From Bugula neritina (lineage: Eukaryota; Bryozoa; Gymnolaemata; Cheilostomatida; Bugulidae), in the NCBI GenBank assembly GCA_964035545.1, contig OZ037767.1, positions 10,592,207 to 10,656,206 on the forward strand: DNA of 64,000 nucleotides, read 5' to 3'. This document shows positions 21,458-34,200 of this stretch, piece after piece (the stretch's first letter is position 1; the number at the start of each line of letters is the position of its first letter). The notes beneath the pieces were generated by a model that did not search any database, was not told the DNA's origin, and was given only the letters and a program-made list of their open reading frames with translations. A program made the position numbers and the translations under genes.

Positions 21458-23454
21458 TTATAATACAACACTCAGATGATCGAAACCTATGATGCCGTTG
21501 ATACGAAGTAATTTTAAGGAGAGCTCATAGATAACATCAGCATTCAACTTTTCACCATCAACATAAATGAAGTCAAATGTTTCACTCTCACCTCCTTCTA
21601 TCAGGGATTCTATAACATAGTGATAACAAAAATAGAAGTTGTAATAGAGTAGGTAATAGTGAAACTGCTGGCATGAAAGAATGCTATTTTTCACTTGGCT
21701 AGAGTTCATTGACACTTTTGGCAATGTGCCACAATGTACTTAGTTCAAATGTTGTAACTCAACACCAAGCTAGATGAACAGGGCTTACACAGTATGGCAC
21801 CTTAAACAATGTACTCTATGTTATAGCATGACATTGCATAAAGCTAAAAGATGTAATGGCTTTTTCATGTTAGCTTCAGCGCTCATTTTGTTTATTTATA
21901 TACAGCTATAACAGCTTTTCTGTGCAAGTTAATATATAAGGTGGTAACACTTCTACTGTTTTCATTGTAAATTATTTTATGATCAATACACCTGTTTGAA
22001 ACACAACACTCTACCTATGAATAACATCATGTGACTGAATGGGTCATATTATGTGATGACAGTATAGACACTGATTTAAGGTCGATCACCCAGGAAATTG
22101 CAATACCACATTTCTTGTCATGACAAGAAAAGCTTTAAACAACCCAATTTATAATTTTAGCTGATAATTGAATAAAAGTTATCAATATATCTCCCAACTT
22201 TGGTAAACTTGATAATATAGTTTTAACACTAACTTATAGCACTCTAAAAGCACATCACAGTATACTGTAGGAAGCAAATTATGAATCAATATCAAACAAA
22301 TTAAACTGACTGGGAAATTTTTAAGGTTATTAGTATCGGCTCAAAACTGAGTCAGCTCTTTGTAAAGATAGCCAATAATTCTATTACTTTATAGCATGAT
22401 GAGTTGTTAGACATGAAATACGGCAAAAGCCTCCCAACTGCTCAGCTAAATGTTATAAACTCAAACTAAGTAGCAACGAAACACACTGCAGGTAACTTTC
22501 TGGCAAAGTTTTACCATAACCAACAGGAACTTGGCCATATGAACAGCAGTACTGAATTCAATGCAAGTGACTCACGAAGTGTTTCAACTGCTGGTGCTAC
22601 CCTCAGATCAATCTTGCGGTCTACACCCGCCTCCTCCCAGAATGGTTTTCCAATATCTGTATACTCAGTTGAGATATCACAGGCTACAACTTTACCATCT
22701 TCAGGAGTACCCAGTGCCCAGGCTAGACTGCTGTATTCAGTAAACACACCTACCAAAACACAAGTAGATGTAGAGGCTTGACAATTAGGCATCTATATAT
22801 ACAACTCTGTGATGAATTACTTATGTATTTGCAGTCGATTATAATGAATAGTAGCTCTTAAAGCTGTCTAAATCTTAAGAAATCCTCTTAAAGTGACAAT
22901 CAACAGATACAGAATTAATGAGTGTGGGATAAACAAAGCAGAAAGGGTATTGCGTGATATGTACTATAATATACTATACAGTATATACTATAAAATATAT
23001 ACTATGTAGACTTTACACACCTTCACACAATGCAAGAAAGTCTATGCTTCTATTATCAATCAAAAATGGGATAAAAATTAAAGTCTTATTGGCTTTAAAT
23101 CTCAAAACCTAAAAGAATAAAAGATGGCAAATGCATCTTGGAATCTTACCAACTTCTATACATTTCTTAGCAGCAGCTAGTTTCAGCATATTAGACAGCA
23201 CCATAATAGGGTTGGGGTCGCTCATTATAAAGCCACGTGGGTGTGTCTCCATCAACTATAACCAGACAACGTAAAATAACTTTTCAACAGTTACAGAACA
23301 CTTTAAAATACGAGTATTTCATGCATTTAGGACATAAAATCAACAATATTTTAAACCTGTCGCAGTTTTTCATCACAGGATGAAGCTCTGACATGTGGCT
23401 ATTAATATAAGTTCTCCTTTGTTGATCGCTTCCATACTCTCTTGGGCGGTTCAT
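21458..23454 (-). pseudogene. Class-I SAM-dependent O-methyltransferase gene, probably damaged
   Basis: Four exon-like segments are on the minus strand: 23454-23357, 23255-23150, 22749-22576 and 21609-21458. They contain HPRGFIMSDP, CIEVGVFTEYSSLAWAL (SAM-binding motif I), EDGKVVACDIS, TDIGKPFWEEAGV, KIDLRVAPAVETL and FDFIYVDGEK (the metal/active-site region), in the order of caffeoyl-CoA/catechol-type O-methyltransferases. Exons 2-3 and 3-4 join in phase. Two problems suggest decay: the exon 1 donor (GACAG|GTTTAA) leaves phase 2 while exon 2 starts in phase 0, as if one G were lost at the acceptor; and the frame stops after GIIGFDHLSVVL, without the usual C-terminal ~50 residues. A missing exon or a sequence error are alternatives. 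Confidence 0.6.
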
Positions 23455-25426
23455 GCTAACTCTTGCCTTTTAGTCTACTATATAGAAATACTGAGTAAAT
23501 TATCAGAGTTAGTGGAGCTTTAGAATTTTTTGAATGATAAAACAAGGTTGTCTGGTTACGTGTACATATGTTCATTCGGCCCAGACTGCAAGTCTGCTTT
23601 ACAGTTTACCTTTAATTAACTTAGGTGTCGATACACCCAGAAGTGATGTGTCCATTTGAGCAGATACTCATACAATTACAGTAATACACTCATAAAAGTA
23701 CTGCTTTTCCTATAAACTTACTGATCTGTTGTTATACATATAGCTACTCTCACTTTACCTATCTCGCTCTGTCCTGTTCAAGTAGCAGAAGTTGAATATT
23801 TATAGCAATAGTTGGTACTTTAAGTTATAATCACTATAATTATGCTCATAATGGTAAAGCGCCATGAGCAAAATATCAATATGTAACAATTACCCTAACT
23901 ATTTGGAGAGCATTGTAATTGAAAATTAAATGTAGTTGCTAATGTTGTTATAAAACGGAAAGTAAAACTATTTATTACTAATAGTTATTTGTATTTATAT
24001 ACAGTAATAATAATGAATATATCAATAATACTGGAAATATAAATATAAGTTATTTGCAAATACTTTAACTTACTCTAAGTCTAAGGGTGTGTATAATATC
24101 ACTATCGCTGATAGTATTAATATTATTACCAATATGAATATGAATATACAATGTTACTTCTAGTACCTAATAGTATAACTTAAACTATAACTAGTATTAG
24201 TAATACTACAAGTATTACTATATATATAACATTAATTATAAGTTGATTATAAGTTAAAATATCAGTATCAGTATGAGCTAAAATAATATCAAGGCAGTTA
24301 CTATAAGAGTAACACTTATACTAATACTAAATCTAATAGTAAAACTAATAGTAATAGTGACTATTAGTTTTAGTATTAGACTTAGTATTAGTATATTGCT
24401 AATACACTGATAATCCATTAATATTATTATACTAGCGTGATACTAATGGTAATGCTAATAAAGTGATATTCATATTAATTGTAATATAGGCTACTAATTG
24501 ATAACTTCAATTTTAAATCAACTGACACTGATAACCATACTTGGAATTAGGCTAACCGAGCTTGTTTAAATATTTCCAGTGAGCTACTCACCAGTAAGAG
24601 TATCACAATGGGTGTGAAACGTGGTACTAAGCGCGAATATCACAGTACATATTTCTGCAATCTATTTTATATGAACTTATAAATACAGCTGGTGCAGGTG
24701 TACTTTTAGTCTGTTTAGTATCTCAGGCGTAAAACGTTCAAGCCAATAATAAGGCAATAGGCCATAATACAGTACTGTTATTGGATAGTCCATAATATTA
24801 GTTACGCAAAGTATAGTTGCACTGGCTACAGGTTGATACAAAAGCAATTAGCCTTATATAGTGTAATAAAACTCTATAAGAAGGTGTAAAAACTATCAAT
24901 TCTTGCTTTAAGGAGTTTCTTCCATGTAACTGGAAATTGCTAAACACAAGATAGTTAAGGGCATCCCCATGACTCAGTGTGATTTATTCAGAGTGGCGAC
25001 TTTAGGGAATATCATAGGGGCATCATTATGCCGAGTTCTGTTTATACAAGTTAGAAAGGAAGAATTTTGCCATTTTTATTATTTTATTATTTTTTATTTT
25101 ATGTGTACATCTTTTTAGTTTTGTTGATTTGTTTTTAAAAAAAATTTGATGCATATAAAATTAAAAACAATTTTAAAATGCACTCATGCACTTAAATACA
25201 AAGCTGTAGAGTTTAAGTTTTGCTGTGATAACAAGATGAATATGATTAATGGAATTTAATGATTGCAATAAGCATTCTACACAAAATACACTACAATTGC
25301 TGTAAATGTAAGACTAGTAAATTGGATGCAAATAGGCATAGTACTACTATTTAATTTATGTTATTTTTAAAATTTTGAGTAAATAATTGACATGTATAAT
25401 ATATGCAAATAATATATATGCATGTG

Positions 25427-25490
<64 letters not shown>

Positions 25491-25791
25491 TATAACATAT
25501 ATAGATATTTATATGCATATATATACATCACATATACTTCGTGTGGCCCTACGCTTAATCCTTTAAAACTTTTGAATGGGTTAAATTAAATCTACAATAA
25601 GCGATTAAAATAAACCAGCAAATAAGTTCTTTAAATTTTAGTACCAGATCAACTCTACCCAATGGGAGCCCGCCAGGATTTTTTGAATCAAGCACTGCTT
25701 GATCAACGCCACAGCGTATGCCGGGGTACGATTCAGCCTGGATGTTACCAAAGATGGCGGACTTTTGCTGTTACTGCGTACGGTACGGCAA
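23455..25791. other. Intergenic region with cryptically simple sequence
   Basis: About 24000-24500 is composed of shuffled TAGTAA, TATTAG and ATATCA-type words without a fixed period. A (TA)n run lies at 25431-25487. No exon is seen. Confidence 0.5.
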
Positions 25792-26004
25792 TGTGTGAAC
25801 AGGGGGTTAGAGTGTAGTTAGAGTGTCTTAGAGCTTAGTTATAGATTAGTAATTATGTAACTCTTTTTTTCTTGTGTGGTTTTTCTTACTCTTATATTAT
25901 TCGTATGCAATAGACGCTATCTATACTCGCTATTCCTGGATTATTGATCTACAACGCACCTAGTATCAATTACCCACACATTGTGAACCCTATAATTCAC
26001 AACA
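25792..26004 (+). mobile_element. Candidate solo LTR
   Basis: The segment starts TGTGTGAACAGG and ends ATTCACAACA, giving TG...CA ends with imperfect inversion, in a locally GC-richer patch (25640-26000). No polypurine tract, primer-binding site or partner LTR is visible, so the call is weak. Confidence 0.3.
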
Positions 26005-26005
26005 A

Positions 26006-26007
<2 letters not shown>

Positions 26008-26046
<39 letters not shown>
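26008..26046. repeat. (AT)n microsatellite
   Basis: A short TA run immediately before the second copy of the dispersed 740-bp repeat. Confidence 0.9.
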
Positions 26047-26051
<5 letters not shown>

Positions 26052-26817
26052 CACAACATATTGTAGAAATAGAGCCTAGTTATATACACTTCAAGGATAA
26101 TATTATAAGTTATTTCTCAGAAACAACTTATTTTAATTGTGCAAAAAAATGAAACTTACAGAAGGAAAACTATGAGTAATTATAAAAACAAAACATGAAT
26201 AATCAATAAATTCAAATAAATTAATTACTACATACTTTTGCCGCAAACCAAATCTGTCATGAATAAACATGAGTATGGGCATTTATAAAGACTTTGTGGT
26301 ATTAGTTACAAAGCAAACGTTTGGTAAAAGTCTACTAAACTAGCAATTAACAGCAATTGCTAAATTGTAAGGTAGTACTGTCATGCTATAGCAGACATGG
26401 ATTACACACAAATCTAAATTATTACCATCAACTCACCACACATGTGAATAAATATGTTTAACCAGTTTATAAATGTGCAACAGATTACTACACAATAAAA
26501 ATAACTATTGAGCCAGTGGTACTTGAGCTGCACCATTTTGGTTCAAAGTTGTCTTCTTTTTCTATCTTGTATTCTGAAGATCTTTTAGCTCCCGTTTTAT
26601 AATTCAAGAAGGCATGTGACGGTACCAATAAGTGTATATTATTCATGAGTTTTTGGTAGATCACTTGATTGTTTTGTGCATGAAGGAGAGCGATTATTAA
26701 TAGCAGTAAAAGATGTCTTCTCTATGGATTTATTGAAAGATGCTGTTGGTTCTCTTGAACTTCTAAAATGCAGAGCAGCTTTTGGTATGCAATTTTAGGA
26801 TAAATTTTACTCACTGT
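26046..26817. repeat. ~740-bp dispersed repeat (copy 2)
   Basis: Second copy of the sequence at 19226-19965, in the same orientation, with scattered substitutions and small indels. Confidence 0.7.
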
Positions 26818-27167
26818 TATATTTTTAAGGTAAAACTTAGTGATTGAAGATTAATTAAAGGAAAAGTAGACATACAAACTACACCATGAAAAGCGAAGAC
26901 ATAGCAAAAATGCATAAACAAAATATGTATTGTGTAAAAAGTAAAGTATTTTAAAACACCAATTAATACACAGCACCCATCAGGTTTTTCACAAGCATTT
27001 AAAATTGTGTTGAATGATGAGTTTAAATAGATCAACTCTGGATATTTTCTTTTTGATTGTTTTTTAACAGCAATACGTTGGCTTTTTGCTTCAAATTCTA
27101 ACTCAGTATTGGCACAACACCATTATATGTGACCCGCCATCACAAAACCAGGAACGTTGGTGAATTT

Positions 27168-27272
27168 ATGATATTATATGTATATTATGCAAGTGTGTAC
27201 TGTGTTATACGTCTGTATATTATACAGACGTATAACACAGTACACACTTGCATAATATACATATAATATCAT
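27168..27272. repeat. Perfect 105-bp palindrome
   Basis: Arms of 52 bases (27168-27219 and 27221-27272) are exact reverse complements around a single T at 27220; the centre is GTCTGTATA-T-TATACAGAC. It lies 54 bp past the stop codon of the GPCR gene on that gene's 3' side, so it may be in its 3' UTR. No mismatches were found when reading both arms. Confidence 0.9.
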
Positions 27273-27325
27273 TAATTTTAAAGCGAATTTTAAATACCAT
27301 CAAGTTTGATATTAAATAAATCTCG

Positions 27326-30300
27326 TTAATTTAAGTAATTCACAAACCTATATTTACATGTGCAGACAACTTTCTTGATTTCTTTATTTCTGGCAGCGTA
27401 TATAAAGACATCAGCTAAAGGGCTGAGACTAGCAGCTATCACAAATATGTTGGCCCACAACTCTCCTATATTCTGAATTTTGCCAGATGTCTGGGAGAGA
27501 AGAAGCACTACTTGTGGGAAGTAAAGCAACATGAAGGATGCGAGGAGAAGCAGGGTAGTCCCTATTCCTTTCAGATTTTGGTAGGTTTCTCTGTATGTGA
27601 AACAATTACATATATACTAACTCAGTTAAAAATAAAGGCAAGTTGCTTACAGATTCACTGTCTTTCCATTATAATCAATCTCAGATCGATCGCAGCCAGT
27701 TCAATTTGTGAAAAAATATTGCCAAAGATGGATCTTGGTCGATCTGAGCTGGTCGGTCAATTCAGCTTGAACTCAGATCGATCTCAAATCAGTAAGACCA
27801 TGAGTCCTTTTTACAAGTGTGATTTCCCAATGTGACACTATCTCTCATTTTTCAGATACTCTTACGAAAATTAATATAGCTTTTATATTTCACAATTTAA
27901 ATATGATTTTTATCAAGTTTCATCATGCCCCTCATCTCCTATTGTCTACCTATTATTTTTACTTGTATCTATGCCAGTGATAAAATGGTGATCAGAAAGA
28001 TGTTCAAAGACTGCTCAAAACTTGGGATTGAGTATCTAAACATTGATTTGTACATTCAGAAATTTACTAAAGTACTTGCCATCAAATATATAGTAGACGA
28101 TGACCATTTTATCAATAACTTTCTAAGTCAATAGTCAATACCCCTCTAAAAGACATATAATCATCAGATATAAAGTAGCATGGGGTAGAGATAGCTTCTT
28201 GCTACATTTTGTAAATACTTTAAATGAGCTTCTATTTTAAATAATCGAACAGAGTTTTGACTTTCAACTTTTTTTTCTTTTTTCATTTTTGTTCATGCCT
28301 ACTTATATTATAGCCAGTGCTTACATTTAATTTTGCAACATGTTGTCATGTCTGTGATATGCAATAAGTCAATCAATCGGAACATATAATATTATGCATT
28401 GAAAGCATTATTGACACAAGCAGTTAAATTTCAAATTTCTCAATTTATAAGTTTTCTGTTTTTTCACCAAGCGCTTTTTATGGGCAAACACCCACACACA
28501 CGCACGTGCCCACACGCACGAACAAGCACACACATACGTATAAAGCAATGTACTTTATCATGATTGCACTACAATTTACTCACCTGTATCTCCTATTTTG
28601 CAGTTTTCTCCTCCTATTTACTGAGATAACAACCCCAGCAATATAAACGTATGAACAAAACATGATGAGAAATGCTAATATGTTGATAGAAACTCCAATA
28701 CTGAACACAATGACTTTATTTCTGTGGTATATCGAGCCATCGGCATCAGTTTGAGAATACTCAGCATCTTTGTAGAGCACCCTCTTAGAACAATACGGCG
28801 TCGTGAATGATGGCGTCTGTTGGTCCACACCAGCCACCACCGCGGTTTCTATCAGCATGTCATACACATAGCCTAAGATTATAGCGACCTACAGGTAAAA
28901 AAGCTATTGAAGATGTTTGAGTGATCACAACAACTTCGAGAGAGAAAAAGGCAATGAAACACATGCACGTTATTTGAACCTTTAGTGCTGAATAAATACA
29001 TTTTTTTGCTGTGTGATGAAGCAGCAATGAGTGCAAAGTGTGTATAGCAATTAATACTAAACTATGTCATGGTTAAAAACTTGCTATTCTAATGAGTCAT
29101 AAGACTAGTGTTTTACTTTTACAAGTTGTCCTCTCATGGAAGGGATTTGCACAAAGCAAACTATGGCTAAATTATTAAAACTACATCTTTGGTAAACGAA
29201 AGCAGCAAAAAGTACAAATTCTCACCACCCAAGAAATCACACAGGATAGTGTTGCCCATTTCTTAGAAATGACAGTAGCATGTTGGAGGGACCAACGAAC
29301 AGCCACCAGGTGATCTATGGCCAGGAGAGCAAACGCAAACAAGCTAGCATTCGTACTTATATCCCACAATCTATAAATTATATAATATATTTAGTTGATA
29401 AGTATTTATAAGTAATGATTAATTTTCATAGAACATCTGATCAGCAATGTAGGTTTGGTCTTCTAAAGCACAATGGTCACATGACAATAGGCCATCTTAG
29501 TATGCGTGCTTACAGAGAGAGTGTCCAGTGAACAGAATTATTTTAAACAAACAAATTTCTCCATTTGTTTCATCCAAAAAAAATTGAAAGTTTCTAAAAA
29601 TCTAAAAATTTAAATTGAGAATATGATTGCTTAAATTTCCAATTTCTGCGATAAATTAATTTTTTTATGTCATTTATGAGCTTTTTCAAATCTTGTTGTC
29701 AGCATGGCTTGGAGGCAGCACCAGAGCAGTCACATCTAGAGTTTTTTTTTTGCAATGACCTGTGACCCTGCTGAGGTATGATTTATCAGTTCAACACAAG
29801 AATGTGATGCTAGACAAGCATCTCTAACCATCTCTAACTTCTGTGACTACTCTTCAAATTATCAGGAAATAGTGGCACATCTATGAATATTGGAAATGCT
29901 TAAAATAATAAACATTGTAGACATCTTTATGAGACACCTCCAGGAATATTAAAAATATATCTAGATCTCTATGAATATCAAAATTGTCGAAGTGCATCTA
30001 TCATCATACCTTATCAAGTACCACCAAGTAACACTAATGACCACCAAGTAACACTTTAACATTAAAAACTCATATGTATATCTTATACAAGTATATACTG
30101 AGTCTCAGATTGTTTCAATATACTCACATATCTGCAAAGTGGTTGACACAAGTGAACCGCCGATGGAGTCCCAACTGCTGTGGAGTTGGAATAGAGCCAA
30201 GAGCTAGCATGTCAAGAAACTGTTCTATCAACTGCGTCTGCACTATGTGAGCTATTGGACTCAGGATAGATGCTATGCATATGAATATGTCACAGATGAT

Positions 30301-31249
30301 CACGTTGACTATCAGAATCAGGTGCTTTGTCCATTTACCTTTGAATCTAGTGTATATAAAGCATGTAATAGTAGTTTATAACGTTATTAAATAAATATTA
30401 TTAACTGATAAGTCATATAATAATATAGGCCTATTATTATATTATTTTTGATCTATTCCTTAATAGCAATTTTAGCAAAAAGCAGCTTTAAGAAAGTTAA
30501 GAGACCCAGCAAAGCTGTTATATTTTGCAAACACCTCCCTATAAAGTATAATATGCATACAACATACCATATGGTGTCAAGTAAAGACTGCAAATACTAC
30601 ATGATTTACAGTGTTAAGTAAATACTATGTATACTATATACAGTAAAGTATATTCTGGATATACTACATACTATATAGTATCATGTAAATATTATATACT
30701 GTAGATTAGCTACTGCATATACCATATACAGTAAAGTAAGTTCTGGATATAATACATACTATATAATGTAGTACCACGTATATATACTGTATACTATAAT
30801 ATACTGTAGAGTAGCTACTGTATATACTATATACAGTAAAATAATTTCTGTATATACTACATACTATATATAGTACCACGTATATATACTGTATACTGTA
30901 TACTAAAATATACTGTAGAGTAGCTACTGTATATACTATATACAGTAGAGTAATTGCTGTATATACATCATACTATATAGTATAAAGTATATACTGTATA
31001 TACTTTTTAATACACTTGCTATTAAAATGTTTGCCTTATAAGGAAGAGCAAAAGAACTGTTGTGGAGAGAATGAGGCTGACAGACCCCACACCTATCATC
31101 ACGGACTTCAACGCTATGTCCACAGACAGGGGTAATGGTGTAGGGGCAGCATCTGCATTTACATCTGAGGTGGTTTCACCAACAGCACTGAGTGAGTTGT
31201 TCAGAGAGTAGGTGGATGAGTCATTCCAAATTGTTATGTTTCTATTCAT
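27326..31249 (-). CDS. Rhodopsin-family (class A-like) G-protein-coupled receptor, divergent
   Basis: Five exons, 31249-31035, 30346-30128, 29370-29226, 28888-28584 and 27590-27326, join in phase to 382 aa. The extracellular N-terminus has Asn-glycosylation sequons (NIT, NDS, NNS). Seven hydrophobic segments follow: TM1 about 48-71, TM2 about 81-105, TM3 about 153-171, TM4 about 184-206, TM5 about 250-275, TM6 about 303-325 and TM7 about 342-361. The DRY position is DHL (164-166), with VAVRW after it as in many class A receptors. The NPxxY position reads DVFIY (355-359). The C-tail is short with a Cys pair (CTC). Intron 1 appears to use a GC donor (AAG|GCAAAC). The ligand is unknown; loss of the DRY arginine suggests altered G-protein coupling. 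Confidence 0.8.
30580..31010. repeat. Degenerate tandem repeat in GPCR intron 1
   Basis: Repeats of about 100-130 bp contain GTAGCTACTGTATATACTAT, ACAGTAAAGTA and TAGTACCACGTATATATACT. The array ends about 25 bp from exon 1. Confidence 0.7.
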
Positions 31250-34200
31250 TTTATTCAGTCTTGAAGTTACGTCGTAAACATTTAAAGTCTGGCTGGAAGT
31301 CTCATGTGTTAGTGTCAGCCAGTAAATTAATGTCTAATTTCTTGTAACAGGCTGTTTGGAACTTCTATAGTTGTATGGATTTTGTTGAACTTTGACCTAC
31401 AACTAACGAGTGAAGATCTTGTGTCGTTTTAATTGGATGTGTTGTCCTCACCTCCCAGGAAGTTCTTTCAGAAAAACTGTCAGCTCTACAAAAATTGATA
31501 AATTTGCATACATGGTTAGATGTTGCTCCTATAAGCTTTTTGTTGGAAGTTTGCCAATTTCAACAAGACAACTCCAAATAAACAGGTATTTCTACCTCTG
31601 TCAGCAAATATTGTATGCAACAGATGCTGTTGCTACATAACTATAAACAAATATGATTGACATTAGTTTGTAGTTTTAGTTATTATTAGTTTACACTCCC
31701 TTCTCTCGGCATTAGTTATTGGTAAATTCAATTCTTAAACGTAGATGCCTAGAAGGGCATAATTGCTTGCTGATTTTAAGAAATAATATTGATATAATTA
31801 CGTATAGACATTATATACAAACATAATATTAGGCTTTAAAATTTCCAAAACACTAATAAATATTGTTTTATACTCCGATAAATTTGTAATGTTTTAGCTG
31901 ACAGGAAATGATCACTATTATAAACTGTAATATGACAGAAAACTAAGATCTAATAGGACAGTTGAAATGTAGTTGTTTTAGATTTAACTGCACTTTGTGT
32001 AAGTCATAACCCCTGATTGTCATTATTGTTAGAATTTGTAATTGCATGTTTGCCACCACAATTGCTAAGGCTGTTCTCATTAATATAAACATTGCATTAG
32101 GTCATGATTGAAAGATTACAGAGTTTGGAACAGCCTGTTCCCTTCTTCGATCAACTTATCAAACCAATATCTTTTACTTGATAATGCTTCATTCAAATAG
32201 GACTGCATGTTCACTTTATGGTTAAAAGATTTGATCAAATCATATATTATCTGAGCACTTGAGTTTGTGTGTACACACTGTAACGTTACGACAGCATGCT
32301 CACTTATAGCTATTAGATCATACTCCACTCCAAGTTACAAAAAGTTTAAAAAGAAAGTTGCATAAGGGAACTAAGTTAATGACCAACAATAGTTAGAGTA
32401 CTGTGAGTTGTTCTACCCACATTATACTTTTATTACAGCTACAGTAATTATGGTTAGCAGCGTCCTGGCGCATTGTATCATGTAACATAATACATTGTTG
32501 CTTGATAAAATTAGTTTACTAGAAACTTTTAAATAAATAGTAAATTTAATTATTAAAATATTCTTATCTAATATATTAGCAAGCTAGTGCCCTCAAACCT
32601 CAAATAATTATACATATTTGTACAATAACATAAACTTTAATATAATTTAAAAAGTGATATGAGATAAATGACAAAGCTTTATCAAAGCTTTTTGCCAGAA
32701 ATAACGCACACTCTGGAATATTCAACCACCTCCGTACTCTTTAGGCCTACTTTTACCTTGTCATCCTGAGCCACTCAGTTTATTGATTGTTATTGTAAGG
32801 GATATACATGTGTATGAACTATGAACTGTGCGTAAATCAAAAAATATATAACTTATTAGATAAAAACATAATCACCTCCAAGCTCCAACATACACTGCAC
32901 TGCATGTCTAATTTAAACAAACCAAGTAGTTGGTTAGTGTAAAAGGCTAGCGCTCTACAAAAATCATTATGTTAATACGCTTATATTAAATTTTGTATTG
33001 CTGAATTTTGAAGGTTGAAATTATTTAAGGAATAAATAAAATAATGTGAAAAAAAATTATTCTAGTTGAAAATGTAAACATTAAAGAAAAACACATGGGG
33101 CTACGTGCTTATTTAGGACTAACGAATTAATAGGAATCTGCGCATTTAGTATCAACTAGTTACTTATTCAGCACACGGTATTTGTGAATACAACTAATCA
33201 CTATCAATTAAGGAAAATTATTACTAGTAAAATGTTTTTTAATGTGAATAATAAGTTCTAGCTGCCTATACTTCACTGAAATAAAAGCATTTATAAAAAG
33301 AAGCCTCAATAAAATAGTTCTACTTACATGGTTGCTTGCCAAAGCCTTGCTGATATGGTGTATGTGAGATAGAATATGCAATAATGTGATAAACTTGCCT
33401 TTAGCCAGGTGTGAGCCAATAATCATAAAGTTGCTTGACTGTCAAATCAGTTCCTAGAAAATGAAAAGTTAGTCAGCAGCTTTGAGCTCTCCACTTTTTC
33501 AAACTCAACCTCTGACCTCTGAGATATAGATAAGAGTGCTGTATGTGTTTGCTTAACTCCTTCAACAAGCTGCTAAGACAAAACATTGCTCCGAATGTCA
33601 TATAATTCAACAAAGGTATTATATATGTGCGTGAGTGATTTATTTCTAAGAAAATAAATTATCTAGTAAACATATTAATCACAGCTATTATGCAAGCCTT
33701 AAAAAACTATATTTTTCTATTGAAACAACATATATATCCCAACATAGCATAACAAAAATAGTATCACACACATTATATCATAAGTATAACAAAATACAAT
33801 ACATTTTAAGATATAAAATTTAATTAAGAGAAAAGCATAGATTATGTTAGCAGGGTCATGCAGTTTATATTTCCATTATAGCTGTTTAGACGATGTGTGA
33901 TGTCAAAGCAGGAGGCCAAACTCTGAGTTTTGTCATAATTTATCCACAAAGTTTCTAGTTGCAACATAAATAAAAGCAGTTTGATTATGACTCCTTATTT
34001 CACAGCAAATTTCATCACTCATTCGCTGACTTGAAGTTGGAGAAAACTTGTTGTCCTGAAATGTTGAGATTGTTGTGCAAAAACGTTTGCATTACTTTTT
34101 AAAACTAAAATATAAGTAGAAGTTGGAATTGAAAAGCAATAATACCTGCAGATTCAACACTATGTACTGCTAGGTAAGGACATAATATATCTTTTCTTAT

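Noticed and set aside
27670-27800. Cluster of six GATC-containing words (CAGATCGATC) in the last GPCR intron
   Set aside because: Irregular and without a clear inverted or tandem structure; could be chance or a decayed repeat.
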